Source: Notolepis coatsorum (lineage: Eukaryota > Chordata > Actinopteri > Aulopiformes > Paralepididae). Taken from it: a stretch of DNA of 64,000 nt. The stretch is taken from NCBI GenBank assembly GCA_963971535.1, contig OZ020585.1, positions 154,429,371-154,493,370 of the forward strand, given 5' to 3'. A program made the translations under genes and the position numbers. Of the stretch, positions 1 to 10,680 are shown one piece after another (positions within the stretch are counted from its first letter, which is position 1; each line of letters opens with the position of its first letter). The notes beneath the pieces were generated by a model, which saw nothing but the letters and a program-made list of their open reading frames with translations, was not told the origin of the DNA and did not search any database.

Positions 1-2537
1 TTGTCTAGCTGCTTCTCCAAGGTTATAGAGGCCATACTCTGCCAGATAGGATGACGAGTGTGGTATCACCAGGAAGTACACACACTTGTTTTCCTTCATC
101 AGAATGAGCTCAATTTGTCCAAATTCCACTGACTCTTCATTCTTAATGCATAGAAAATAGCCTTTCCTATACAGGGTACCCTTCCACTGCACTTCTGTGG
201 ACACCAACTCAGGATGTGGGAGCGAGCTTGCTTTAACCGCATCACGCACTTGGTCACTGTACAAGTCAGTGTGGTAAGGAAACATGTTTTTTACTTGCAA
301 AGTTGCAGGAAAGAAAGAGCTGGAGTTCAGATATGACTGAAGCAGCTGATGATTGTTTGCAAGTGTCTTACACACATTTTTGAAGTTCTGTGTCCTCCTT
401 ATGCATCTTTTGAAGTATGAGTGTTTGCTCTCAAACCTCATTGTCCACAACCGTATGAGCGGACCAAGTTTCACGATCAAAGAGGGATAGTGGACGAGGT
501 AGTGATGTTTTGGTTTGAGTTTCTCTGTGGGAAATAGTTGTTTCCTTGTTTCAAGATAATCTTGAATCTGAACATTGAGGAAACAGATTTGAGGTACAGA
601 TATCTTGGGGGCACAGACCAACTCACAAAGCTCTTTCAGCAAGATCAGTAACTGCCACACTGGATACTTAGTATCCGACATCTTATCCCCAATAATCACT
701 GGTAGAAGTCTCAAAAGACACCAATTCTCAGCCGCCTGACCACCAATCTTCATACCACTTATACTTACTTCACAAGGAGCAGAACCAGCATCAGAACCCA
801 CATATTTGAACTGTGCAATTTGTCGGTTCAGCTGTGTGTATGTGAACCATTTCTTCACCTTTACAAAATACCTCAAGTAAAGGGTAAGGTCATAGGCTAC
901 TACGCCTTCAAACAAGTCATGGCCTATGCATGGTGGGAGCCCTGGCTGGCATACATGGAAATACTTAAGAGAGTTGAAAACAGAGTCAAACTTGAGTCCC
1001 TTTACATGTGTTGCCTCATAGTCCTGTAGTTGTCGCAGTGCTTCCTTGTAGGTCTCAACTGTTCTTACCGGAAACCGGTCTGTCGGGTTGTCCATTTTAT
1101 TTGTAGGGACTAAGCAATACCTGCAGCAGTGACTTGCAGTACTGAAATTCTCAGTAAAGCCACCGATCGAGTGAGAGCCTAAATTGTCCCTAGAATACAT
1201 ACGACTGTTGCCCGCACCACCTGGCCAGATGAAGTGACCAGTCCATGCCTCTCAAGTTCTCTAATATCTGACAGCATCCGTGCAAACAACTTTTCATGTG
1301 CAAAGTACTTAAAGTACCTCTCAGGACACAGAAGCAAAAGCTGCAAGTTGTCAACACTAGAACGATAGATGGCCTCGAAGTTGGCAAGTGTAAAGTAAAC
1401 TCCTACAATTTTGTGCTTCTTCTTTGATGATCCAAGAGGGTTCACTACCTCAAATGCATCCTGGTACAAGATAAGCTTTAACCTTATACCTGGCTCCATG
1501 AATAAGTCGTTGGACTTGAAAACAGATCCATCGCAAATATCAGTGAACACATTAGTAGAAGCAGCATTATTTTGTGGCTTCACACACTGTTGCCACACAA
1601 CTGGGTCTTTTAACATGGATCGTAAAGTATCCTGAAGTGGGATATATTGTGCATAGCACTTCCTTCTATTCTCGTCTGTGCCAAGATAAATAGCCTGTGG
1701 GTGCACATATGAAAAGTTCTTTTGGAAGAACATCTTTCTTCTGTGCCCAGTGGAAAGGTGAGAGCTGCACAGCGAATGCAAATCTGCTTCTCCCAAAATA
1801 CTCAAAACACTGTCAATATCAGTCTCAGACAAGTTTGTTTTAGCTCCCATTAACTTTTTGAATTCCTTCTTAGTGTACCGATGACACGTATCATTCAAAC
1901 TGTCAATTTCTTCAACAATAATCTGTATTGTTGATGATGGAATGAGGCATTTAGCCTGCAGACGCATGTAAAAAAGGCATAGCTTTTTTTGATACAGGGC
2001 TCTCATTTCAGTGTCATCTGGCATGTCGTCAGATGAACTTGCTACATGACTTTCATCTAAATCCCTTTGCACCTCAGCGGAATCCTGAGTAGACTGCGAT
2101 TGTGTAGGGCCAGGGGTTACAAACAACTCTGTTTGATTCATATGCAACCGTGCGATATGGCTAGTGAATGATGATTTTACTTTATAGGTTTTGTCACAAT
2201 TTGCAAATGGACATTTTACTGTCTCTTTTTTCAATATATGCAATTTCAGATGTGCAATGACATCCCTGAGATTAGTATATTGCTCCTGACAACTTGCGGC
2301 CTCGCATTTGAATGAACATCCTATATAATTTCTTTGTGAAGCAGAGATGGTCCTGTGGTCACGGTACATATGTGTTTTCAAAGCAGTATACTTCAGAAAC
2401 TGATGTTTGCAGTCAGCCACACCACAAGGGAATTGCTTGTTTGCTTCATGTCTATGAAGTAACTGATGGTCAACATAACGTTTAAGCGATTTGAATGACA
2501 GGCCACAGGACTTACATTTACATGTATGACCAGGCAT
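1..2537 (-). pseudogene. C2H2 zinc-finger protein of a multicopy transposon-like family; frameshifted, cut by window edge
   Basis: The frame opens at the ATG ending at 2537 and runs 452 codons to a stop at 1179-1181. Four C2H2 fingers occupy about residues 5-135 (one Cx2Cx12Hx3H, then three Cx4Cx12Hx3-4H), followed by a Ser/Asp-rich linker and a large domain I cannot name. Just before the stop the sense moves to another frame: from about 1190 down to base 1 the minus strand stays open, beginning GDNLGSHSIGGF, then a Cys/His cluster (HCCRYC) and later HDLFEGVVAYDL. One missing G in the run at 1188-1190 explains the break, so I read one gene with a 1-bp deletion (or a homopolymer assembly error). 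Proteins with N-terminal fingers and this GDNL motif are, as I recall, multicopy and uncharacterised in fish and invertebrates; a transposase origin is inference. The C-terminus lies outside the window. Confidence 0.6.
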
Positions 2538-3649
2538 TTTTCAGAAGTTAAGTATTCCCTCAAATCTCATGTTCCATCTAACAATTCCAGGAAGTTCTGT
2601 GTGTGTGCATGTGTATGGATATGACAACAAGTAAGGTATTGGTGTTTAGCAAACTTGTGTATACATGTGGACTAACCTGTCCTAAATCTGCAGATAGGCT
2701 AAATGTTGCAACTGATGAAGCGGAACTGCAATCCAAACTGTTGAGACAAAATAAGTGTAAGTGAAGCACAAATAAACTTCAAAAAAGGTTATTTCTAGTG
2801 CCGTCAGGCAATTAAAAAAATTCATCTAATTAATCGCATTTTAACCGCATAACCATTTTAGGCCTGATATTTTATATTCTATAATCATATTTCAAATTGC
2901 ATGTGTCCGGATGGCAGAATTCAGTACTGTATCTACAAAACCTTCTGTTGTATTTTTGTTCAATAAACAATGTGGACTAGGCCAACAGTGACTTTCATGA
3001 AGAATGGGGAAAAAAAGTATTGAAATTGACCCAGTTTTAGCGTTTTTATCAAACATTTTGTCTGCCCAACACAATCACCACGCACGTGCATATTTTAATC
3101 AATGGTTCATAACGTGCGTGTGTAATCGAAATGATCGTCACAACAGGTGCAGGGCACCAGGGGGCTCACCAGGGGGCGCTGAGAGTCACACACAGCTAGT
3201 GGCAGGCACTGATATATGCTTGCTACTACTAGCCGAATGAAAATGTATCTGTTTCACCTAACACTATTGCTCCGTGATTATAGCCACCCATCTCTAAAGC
3301 CACCACCCATCTCTAAAGCCACAACCACATTACCATATTTGTAATAATGTAAATCATTGTGTCATTGTACACATATTGTGTTTATAACGTTAGTAGCTAA
3401 CATAGCTTAGCTTAGTAGCTATTGTGCTAACAAAATATCCCGACATCCGGCTCGCTGGCCGGCATGAACGGCCGACCCAAAATGGTTCTCTCCTCTCTGT
3501 ACACCCCGTCCCCACGGGTACCCTGCCGGGGGGCCATGGACGCGACAACGGCGACAATGGTGGCAGCCTGTAGGGCATAGATATCTATAATAGAATATAG
3601 ATGTCTATGCTGTAGGGTGCTCGAGCCCGTAAAGGCTAGTGGTTTTTTT
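2538..3649. other. No gene recognised
   Basis: About 1.1 kb upstream of the zinc-finger frame. It may hold a 5' exon or promoter of that gene, but I see no convincing one. The only structure noticed is a short local duplication (ccacccatctctaaagcc, about 3285-3320) and a CG-rich patch near 3440-3600. Confidence 0.4.
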
Positions 3650-3720
3650 TATTTGATTTGATTTGAAGTCTTTATTTCGAACATGCAATGAATACAACAA
3701 ACAATAATAATAACGATAGC
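3650..3720 (-). mobile_element. 3' tail of a LINE (same family as 21019-22226)
   Basis: On the minus strand this ends with the same sequence as the LINE at 21019-22226: a TTATTGTTTGTTGTATTCATTG-type stretch, then gcatgttcgaaataaagac and an aaatcaaatcaaat tail. Only about 70 bp are present, as expected of a severely 5'-truncated retroposed copy. Confidence 0.65.
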
Positions 3721-4241
3721 TATGAGCTAACAACGGCCGCCGCTGTTGTCGCGTCCACAAGCTCCTCCGCAGGACACCCGCGAGGACGGGGGCACACAAA
3801 GAGGAGAGAACCATAGGCTAACGTCAGTGTAGTGGTCCTGACTGTAGGCAGCAGGGACGGCGGAGCTATATAGGCTAACTGTGATGCACCTAGTGGGCCA
3901 CCATTGAACTAGTACTATGACCCGGACGCGTGAATATTAAAGGCAACCAACTTGTGTTCAGCTTTTCGTTCAGCATTTCTCTGATTGGCCACACGGCCAA
4001 TCAATCAATCCACTAGCACACGCCCTCGCGCAAAGAGAGACGCGGCAAAAGTGCTGGTCGAACCAGCGATGTTCTGTTGTGTGACTGTACTCTACAGCGG
4101 TGTTCTGTTGTGTGACTGTACTAAACACTTCCACCACATGACCGACATTTGACATACAGTACACCTCCTATCTATGTTGGGATTATGTTTGGTCATGACA
4201 AAACAATAAAAATCGCTACTGTTAGTAAGCTGCCACCACCC

Positions 4242-4420
4242 ACTTCAATGACAGAGCTCTCATATTTGCGAATGCATAAACTATATCTTAAATTATGGCG
4301 ATGTGTCTAATATGGCTGTCGTGTAGTCATTGATAAGCGACAGCCATATTAGACACATAGCCATAATTTAAGATATAGTTTATGCATTCGCAAAATATGA
4401 GAGCGCTTGTCATTGAAGGG
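4242..4420. repeat. Large palindrome, copy 1
   Basis: Arms of about 78 bp: 4242-4320 reads cttcaatgacagagctctca... to tatggctgtcg, and 4337-4420 returns as its reverse complement with few mismatches; the loop is about 16 bp (tgtagtcattgataag). It can extrude as a cruciform or, if transcribed, form a long hairpin. It lies inside the Mutator-like element. Confidence 0.75.
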
Positions 4421-4458
4421 CTTCCTACAACGGAGGAACGGCCGCTGCTGCTGCTGGA

Positions 4459-4938
4459 GCTGAACCGAGTCAAGCCGCGGGCGGCACACGGAAGCCGGGG
4501 AAAAACAACCGCGTCGCCCCGCTGGCTCTTCAACAAGCAGCCTCCACAGCTCCAGTTAACCTAATTTATACCGTAATGAATCATTAAAAAATATACCGTT
4601 AACTGGAATATGTTGTTTCTTTACACATATGTTGGATTATGTAATTGGGTTTTCATGACAAAACAATAAAAATCGCTACTTTACATCAGGGTGAACGCTG
4701 AACCGAGTCAAGCCGCGGGCGGCGCACGCAAGCCGGAGAAAAAACAACCGCGTCGCCCCGCTGGCTCTTCAACAAGCAGCCTCCACGGCTCCAGTTAACC
4801 TAATTTATACCGTAATGAATCATTAAAAAATATACCGTTAACTGGAATATGTTGTTTCTTTACACATATGTTGGATTATGTAATTGGGTTGTCATGACAA
4901 AACAATAAAAATCGCTACTTTACATCAGGGTGAACGCT
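4459..4938. repeat. Tandem duplication, period 238 bp
   Basis: Two near-identical copies starting at ctgaaccgagtcaagccgcg (4460 and 4698). Each contains the gtcgccccgctggctcttc and accgttaactggaatatg stretches. Together with the second palindrome this makes most of the element's interior an imperfect internal duplication. Confidence 0.75.
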
Positions 4939-4957
4939 GTTACACTGCCACCACCCA

Positions 4958-5134
4958 CTTCAATGACAGAGCTCTCATATTTGCGAATGCATAAACTATA
5001 TCTTAAATTATGGCTATGTGTCTAATATGGCTGTCGCGAAGTCATTGATAAGCGACAGCCATATTAGACACATAGCCACAATTTAAGATATAGTTTATGC
5101 ATTCGCAAAATATGAGAGCTCTGTCATTGAAGGG
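4958..5134. repeat. Large palindrome, copy 2
   Basis: Second copy of the palindrome at 4242-4420, again with about 78-bp arms around a 16-bp loop (cgaagtcattgataagc). Its flanks (ccaccaccca before, gggcttc after) match copy 1, so the palindrome was duplicated together with its surroundings. Confidence 0.75.
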
Positions 5135-5768
5135 CTTCGTTCTACAACGGAGCACGGTCGCTGCTGCTGGAGCTGGACCGAGTAGAGCCGGCGGCGGTGC
5201 ACGGAAGCCGGGGACTAACCACCGCATCGCCCCGCTGACGTTAAAAACGCGAAATAACGTTACTGATGTACAGTGACACCCAGAGTTTCTAGTTACAGTA
5301 GTGACGCGTGAATCGAGATAGTCCTAACACTAGTCTGTAACAGTGTTTATTATTAAGAGTCAGATAGTCCTAACAGTGTTTATAGTCCTAACACAGTGTT
5401 TATTAGTAATAGTCAGATAGTCAGTGTTTATTATTTCATAACTGTATGGGCTTTGTTTATACATGTACAGTGACGAGTGAATCTAACTTTGGTTGTTAAA
5501 AACGCGAAACATAATAATCAGTCAGCAGCGCTCCACTGCTACCGCAGCCCAACACAAGTGCGTTGGAACAGCAGCCCAACACTACACAAGTTGGTTGCCC
5601 GCGCTGCCGCGCTGCCGCACTTGCTCTTTGGATTTCATTTGGGACGTGGGACGGCTGCGCTTGCCTGCGCGTGGGGGCGGGGGGGCGCGGCCAATCAGAG
5701 AAAAGCCGAACACAAGTTGGTTGCCTTTAATATTCACGCGACCCGGACGGGCAAGGCATTTCCTGAAG

Positions 5769-5834
5769 TGACGTCACGGCCGTGCTAGCTTTTAGATTCG
5801 GCTCATTAATATGCACCTGGCTATAGTGACGTCA
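5769..5834. promoter_or_regulatory. Two CRE-like palindromes (tgacgtca)
   Basis: tgacgtca occurs at 5769-5776 and 5827-5834, 58 bp apart, just outside the Mutator-like element. The octamer is the consensus cAMP-response element. No gene start is visible next to it, so a promoter role is only possible. Confidence 0.25.
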
Positions 5835-7069
5835 GCGTTTGATAAGCTTTTTTGATTCGCACGTGCATGTTATTCGTGCGTGGACCTTTTTAACTCTTTC
5901 AGAGTGATTTCCGGTGTCAAATGGAAAAAAATAAATAATGAAATTATATACCAATGATGTAAACTACCCATAATTGATCAGTAGGGTTTAACCTGGAGGT
6001 TGGGCTTTAATCATCTTTAGGATAGAGGGGGGTATCATGCACCCCCCGGAAATATACTTCTAACAAGTGTTTCTAGATTTGAAAAAAATTATAGACTTAT
6101 GTTAACAAGTTGTCAGAGTGTCCCATGTATCATTTATATGCAAATTAAGGACATGATTATCAAAAAACCGCAAACAAATCTGTTTAATATATCTCAGCCA
6201 ATATTGCAGATAACTGAACCAATTTGGACAAGTCAATCAGGGCAAGCTTATTTGACGCATATCTCGCCTAGAAAGGCTTTCGAAATAGTGAAATGCCATT
6301 TGATGGTAGAAATTCGTTTTTTCACTCATAAGATGGCGGCGGTCATAAGATGGCGGCGGTCTCGTAACAATAACCTGCAAACCATCCACGTGGTACATAC
6401 ATGTACATAGGCGCCGCTATACTATAGGTGGCAGTGAGATCCTGCTGTAACAACCTCTGTGGAAATATTATCACATTTAAAAAAAGATAAAATCTCCTAA
6501 GTTTTAACCTTAACCTAAACAAACGTATTGCTGAAAATATACACTCTATGACTGCTGTCATATACTGCAGAGAACTCTTTCATGGCAAATAAGTAATCTG
6601 GTCTTTCCAAAGACATGCGGGACACGTGTGCACGAATACACCTTAAATGATTTTCGAATATAATGCAAAGTTTTGTTCATATTGATTCTACCAAGTGTAT
6701 ACTTTTTATTTCTGAATTTCCCATTCTTAATTCTTACATGTGTGCATGAACACATTCATTGCTTTAGCTGCTTTGCACGAACAAACATGTACGCTAGCAT
6801 ATTGTTACGGTAAAATACGTGGAAATGTACATTTTAAGACAAGACGACAGTCGCAGATTTCTATTATATAATGACTATTTGAAAACAATGACTTAATATA
6901 AATGTCTTACTGGGTCGGGTCTTGCTGCTGTTCCTGTCTTTCAGGGCGGAAAAAGGTTTTTTTTGTGTGTAATGACGATTTATATAAGAACCTCCCATGC
7001 GCAGAACAGCTTGCATAGGTATCTGTGTCTTTTGCCGGTAGCTAAATGACAATGTAATTATAATGTGAT
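5835..7069. other. No gene recognised
   Basis: AT-rich sequence without a convincing frame. At 6331-6360 the 18-bp unit cataagatggcggcggt is repeated twice in tandem and contains the YY1-type core aagatggcggc. I recognise no transposon end. Confidence 0.4.
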
Positions 7070-7999
7070 TGATTGATTGATTGATTCAAGTTCAAGTTCT
7101 TTAATAGTTGTCATACAGAAGTACAGAATACTTTCATACAAAATGCTTCTTACTGTTACGCTCCAGAGACTGTGCTAGACAAGATAGTATCAAATAACAT
7201 AATAACATAATATAGCATGAATTTAGAAGAAGAAAATGAGGTCACAGTTGTTCGGTATAGACATATGTACAATGTTCTGAGTTACCATATAATATACAAT
7301 ACACAACTATGCAGTGTACTAATGTACAGTACTATCTAGTGCAAAGCAGAAATGGGATGAGGTACAATTTTAGGTACAATTTACAGTAAGGTGTACGAGT
7401 TGTAGTGCAATCCTTCATCCATAAATATAAAGTGTGGGGAGTGGGTGCTACAGTGTGTTTGTTTAAAGTGGGTGTGTGCTATAAAGTGTGTGTAGTGGGT
7501 GCTACAGTGTGTTTGTTTAAAGTGAGTGTGTGCGTGTGGATGTGTGTGCTATGTGTGTTTGGTGGTTGTTGTTGTGTAGTGTTCATTCATTGTTCGTTTA
7601 GCAGCCTGATGGCCTGGGGATAGAAGCTACTTCTGAGTCTTTCTGTGCTCGCCTTGAGACTCCTGTATCGCTTGCCTGACGGCAGCAGTTCAAAGAGGCA
7701 GTTGTTCGGGTGGCTCGAGTCCTTAATAATTCTCTTAGCCTTCCCCTTGCAACGCTTGTAGTAAATGTTCTGGAGGGTGGGGAGCCCCCCTCCAATTGTG
7801 CGTTCGGCTGAACGTGTCACTCTTTGTAGTCTGCTTTGGTCTTTTGCAGTGCTATTCCCAAACCAGGAGGTGATGTTGCCGGTCAAGATGCTCTCTATTG
7901 TACATGAGTAGAAGTTCTTAAGGATCTTCTGGCTGACTTGGAACTTCCTTAGGCGCCTGAGGAAGTAGAGGCGTTGTCGTGCCGATTGATTGATCGGCA
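7070..7999 (-). mobile_element. 5'-truncated LINE (L2/CR1-like C-terminus and 3' UTR)
   Basis: Minus-strand frame 8000-7587 encodes the C-terminal region of a LINE polyprotein: RRLRKFQVSQKILKNFYSC, then SILTGNITSWFGNS, LQRVTRSAERTIGG, KRIIKDSSHPNNCLFELLP and a final SSFYPQAIRLLN. This order (end of the RT-linked region plus C-terminal tail) is typical of L2/CR1-group LINEs of fish. The 3' UTR (7586-7080) is GT-rich on the plus strand and the element ends on the minus strand in gaacttgaatcaatcaatca, a short-repeat tail instead of poly(A). Reverse transcriptase and endonuclease are missing, consistent with 5' truncation. Confidence 0.7.
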
Positions 8000-10190
8000 C
8001 GATTGATTGATTGATTGATTGATTTAAAAGTTTATTAACATATTGCAGAATGGGTACAGTGCAGTACAGCTCAATACATACAATTGTTAAGGGGATGCAG
8101 ACCAGAGAAAGACTTCCCCCATTTTCAATTCATCATATGTACACGACTTACAGATAGACAGTACTGCTACATCTATACATTTATGACATACCAGATTTGC
8201 AAATACAGTACTGTTTGTGATATAAAAAGTGTCCAGAAAAAGAGTGTATATACATTTGACGTCGAAACTGTATACATTGGAGGAGGTTGGGTAGGTGGGG
8301 TGGGGTTGGGTGGGGTGGGGGGGGGGGGGAGCTGTACATTGGAGGTGGGGGGGGGGGGGGGTTGGGCAGGGGGGGGGGGGGGACAACTGGGTTAGGAAAT
8401 GTTTCAACTCATTCAGAACGCAGCGGCCCGCCTGATCTCAAACCTACCGAAGTCGGCCCATGTCACCCCACTTCTTAGGGACCTGCACTGGCTCCCCATT
8501 GCTGCACGAATCCGCTTCAAGGCCCTCGACCTAGCATACCGTGCGGCAAAGGGAACCGCTCCCGCCTACCTCCGGTCAATGGTTTCTAACTACACACCCT
8601 CAAGACCCCTACGCTCTGCATCTTCTGGCCGCCTCAGACCTACTCCTATCCAAGCTCCGGGAGGGTCATCAAAGAGAAGTCGCCTATTCTCAGTCCTTGC
8701 CCCACAATGGTGGAATGAACTATACCCACCCCAGTTAGGACAGCCGAAACACGTCCAATCTTTCGCCGTCGACTAAAGACGCACTTCTTCAACCATTATC
8801 TGAATAAAAATCTAACCCTAACTAACCGTACTGTCATGCACTTGTCCTAATAAACTAACCAGCACTCAACACTTTGATGAACATTGTTGCTCAGCTTGTG
8901 CCCTTCCTGATGGCTTGTCGTACAGAACATGTAAGTCGCTTTGGATAAAAGCGTCAGCTAAATGACTAAATGTAAATGTAAATGTAAATTTGTAGGGGCC
9001 ATGTTTCGAATTGCAGTATCCCGTATAGGTGTTCTTTGAGGGTGTTTTTGAAAGTGAGTAGTGATTCACATTCCTTTACAGCTTTGGGTAGGGCGTTCCA
9101 CATTGATGTGGCATAATTGCGAAACGTGTTTAGTTCATTGTTTGAGCCGAATCTGGGTTTAACATGATTTGTTGAGCTTCCTCTAGTGGTTGTGGTATTC
9201 ACTGACCTTTGGGAAGTATTTTGACATGTACATGGGTACCTTAGTCGTATAGTGTATCTTGTAGACCAGGCCCATTGCAAGTTGCTGTACTCTGTCGTCT
9301 ACTCTAAGCCATCCTAGGTTGTCAAAGTGGGCAGGGGTGAGGTGGGTTCTGGGGGTAAGGTCAAGTAGTAGTCTGACCAGTTTGTTTTGTGATGTTTGTA
9401 ATTTAGATTTAAGCGCCTATGAGGTGCTTTGGTACCATGAGGTGCACGCATAGTCGTAGTATATTGAATGAGGGCTCCTGCCAGAGTCTTCAGGGTATTC
9501 TTGTTTCTTGAGAGGAGATCCGGTACAAGAATCTAGTTCGTTGGTTGACTTTTTTTATTACATTGGATGCCATTTTGTCACAGGAAAGATTTGCCTCTAG
9601 GATGGAACCCAGGTAGGTAATTTCGTCTTTCCTTGTGACAATATTGTCACCCATGCACTGCAACTGAGAAGCCGTCGGTCTTGCTGAGTTTGTTATTTGA
9701 ACCGAAGAGAATGGACTCTGTTTTGCCCATGTGTAATGATAGTTTGTTATCAGCGAGCCATATGCAGATTTTGCCTATATAGTTCCGAGCTGAGGGTTTT
9801 TTCAACCTGCAACTTGTTCTTGTCAGAGACCAGCATGGCTGAGTCGTCCGCAAACAGGAACAAGTTGCAGTCACAGGCTGACGACATGTCATTTGCATAA
9901 ATTAGGAAGAGTAGCGGTCCTAGTATGCTTCCTTGTGGAACACCACAGCTCACTGTGAGGGGGGGGGATAGAGTATACCGTTTACCTGTACCATCTGTTC
10001 TCTCCCCTCCAGGTAGGATTGCATCCAGCTCACTGATAAGCTATCAAAATCAATTGCTTTTAGCTTGTCAATCAGAATGGAGTGATTGACAGTATCGAAG
10101 GCCTTTTGTAGGTCCAGCATGACCATGCCGCAGTATTTGCCCGCGTCCACCTCTTGTTTGATGTGGTCGTTCAAATAGAGGAGGCATGTG
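8000..10190 (-). mobile_element. LINE 'family A': truncated reverse transcriptase plus C-rich 3' UTR, split by another LINE
   Basis: Minus strand. Frames 10174-9950, 9953-9750 and 9898-9647 together cover RT motif A (LDLQKAFDTVNHSIL), motif B (GVPQGSILGPLLF) and motif C (LFADDSAML), separated by frameshifts. The frame 9280-8966 gives the C-terminus (FRNYATSMWNALPKAVKECES). The 3' UTR follows at about 8395-8000: C-rich on the sense strand, a ccaatgtacag motif, then a conserved block ending in attgtacccattctgca and a (tcaa)n tail. The copy is interrupted by a plus-strand LINE (8397-8985). The 5' end is lost where the minisatellite begins near 10190. Group: Jockey/CR1/L2 (Rex1-like possible). 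This family recurs throughout the window. Confidence 0.7.
8397..8985 (+). mobile_element. 5'-truncated LINE nested in LINE family A
   Basis: Plus-strand C-terminal LINE coding remnant (QNAAARLISNLPKS, then LLRDLHWLPIAARIRFKALD, later RLKTHFF in another frame, so frameshifted) followed by a 3' end containing gtcgctttggataaaagc and a (taaatg)n tail. Left of it the family A sequence stops at gggttaggaaat; right of it family A resumes at aaatttgtaggggcc, so this LINE landed inside family A and is younger. A 4-bp aaat may be the target duplication. Confidence 0.7.
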
Positions 10191-10194
10191 TCAG

Positions 10195-10680
10195 GGAGCA
10201 GCTAGATATATAGCTTAGCACAAGGGCTGGAAGCAGTAGGGAGCAGCTAGCTATATAGCTTAGCACAAGGGCTGGAAGCAGTATAGGGACCAGCTAGCCT
10301 GCTTAGCACAAGGGCTGGAAGCAGTAGGGAGCAGCTAGCTATAGCTTAGCACAAGGGCTGGAAGCAGTATAGGGACCAGCTAGCATATAGCTTAGCATAA
10401 GGGCTGGAAGCAGTAGGGAGCAGCTAGCTATAGCTTAGCACAAGGGCTGGAAGCAGTATAGGGACCAGCTAGCTATAGCTTAGCACAAGGGCTGGAAGCA
10501 GTAGGGAGCAGCTAGCTATAGCTTAGCACAAGGGCTGGAAGCAGTATAGGGACCAGCTAGCATATAGCTTAGCACAAGGGCTGGAAGCAGTAGGGAGCAG
10601 CTAGCTATAGCTTAGCACAAGGGCTGGAAGCAGTATAGGGACCAGCTAGCCTATAGCTTAGCATAAGGGCTGGAAGCAGC
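10195..10680. repeat. Minisatellite, about 43-bp unit (86-bp dimer)
   Basis: About eleven copies of a unit like gggagcagctagctatagct + tagcacaagggctggaagca. Alternate copies end in gtaggga or gtatagggacc, giving a dimeric period of about 86 bp. Confidence 0.85.

Larger units (their letters stand above)
3928..5739. mobile_element. Non-autonomous DNA transposon, Mutator-like (9-bp target duplication, long inverted ends)
   Basis: The left end starts gcgtgaatattaaaggcaac and the right end is its reverse complement; the inverted ends match for 32 bp without mismatch and, with one gap, for about 60 bp up to tctctgattggcc. The 9-bp sequence gacccggac flanks both sides (3919-3927 and 5740-5748), as for a target-site duplication. 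Nine bases and long inverted ends suggest a Mutator-like element; hAT (8 bp) cannot be excluded. The interior (1.8 kb) has no transposase, but holds two palindromes and a tandem duplication listed separately. Short open frames inside (for example 5477-5788) have no recognisable protein sense. Confidence 0.6.

Noticed and set aside
5477..5788. 103-codon frame in the GC-rich end of the inverted-repeat element
   Set aside because: No recognisable protein sense, and it runs through the terminal inverted repeat.
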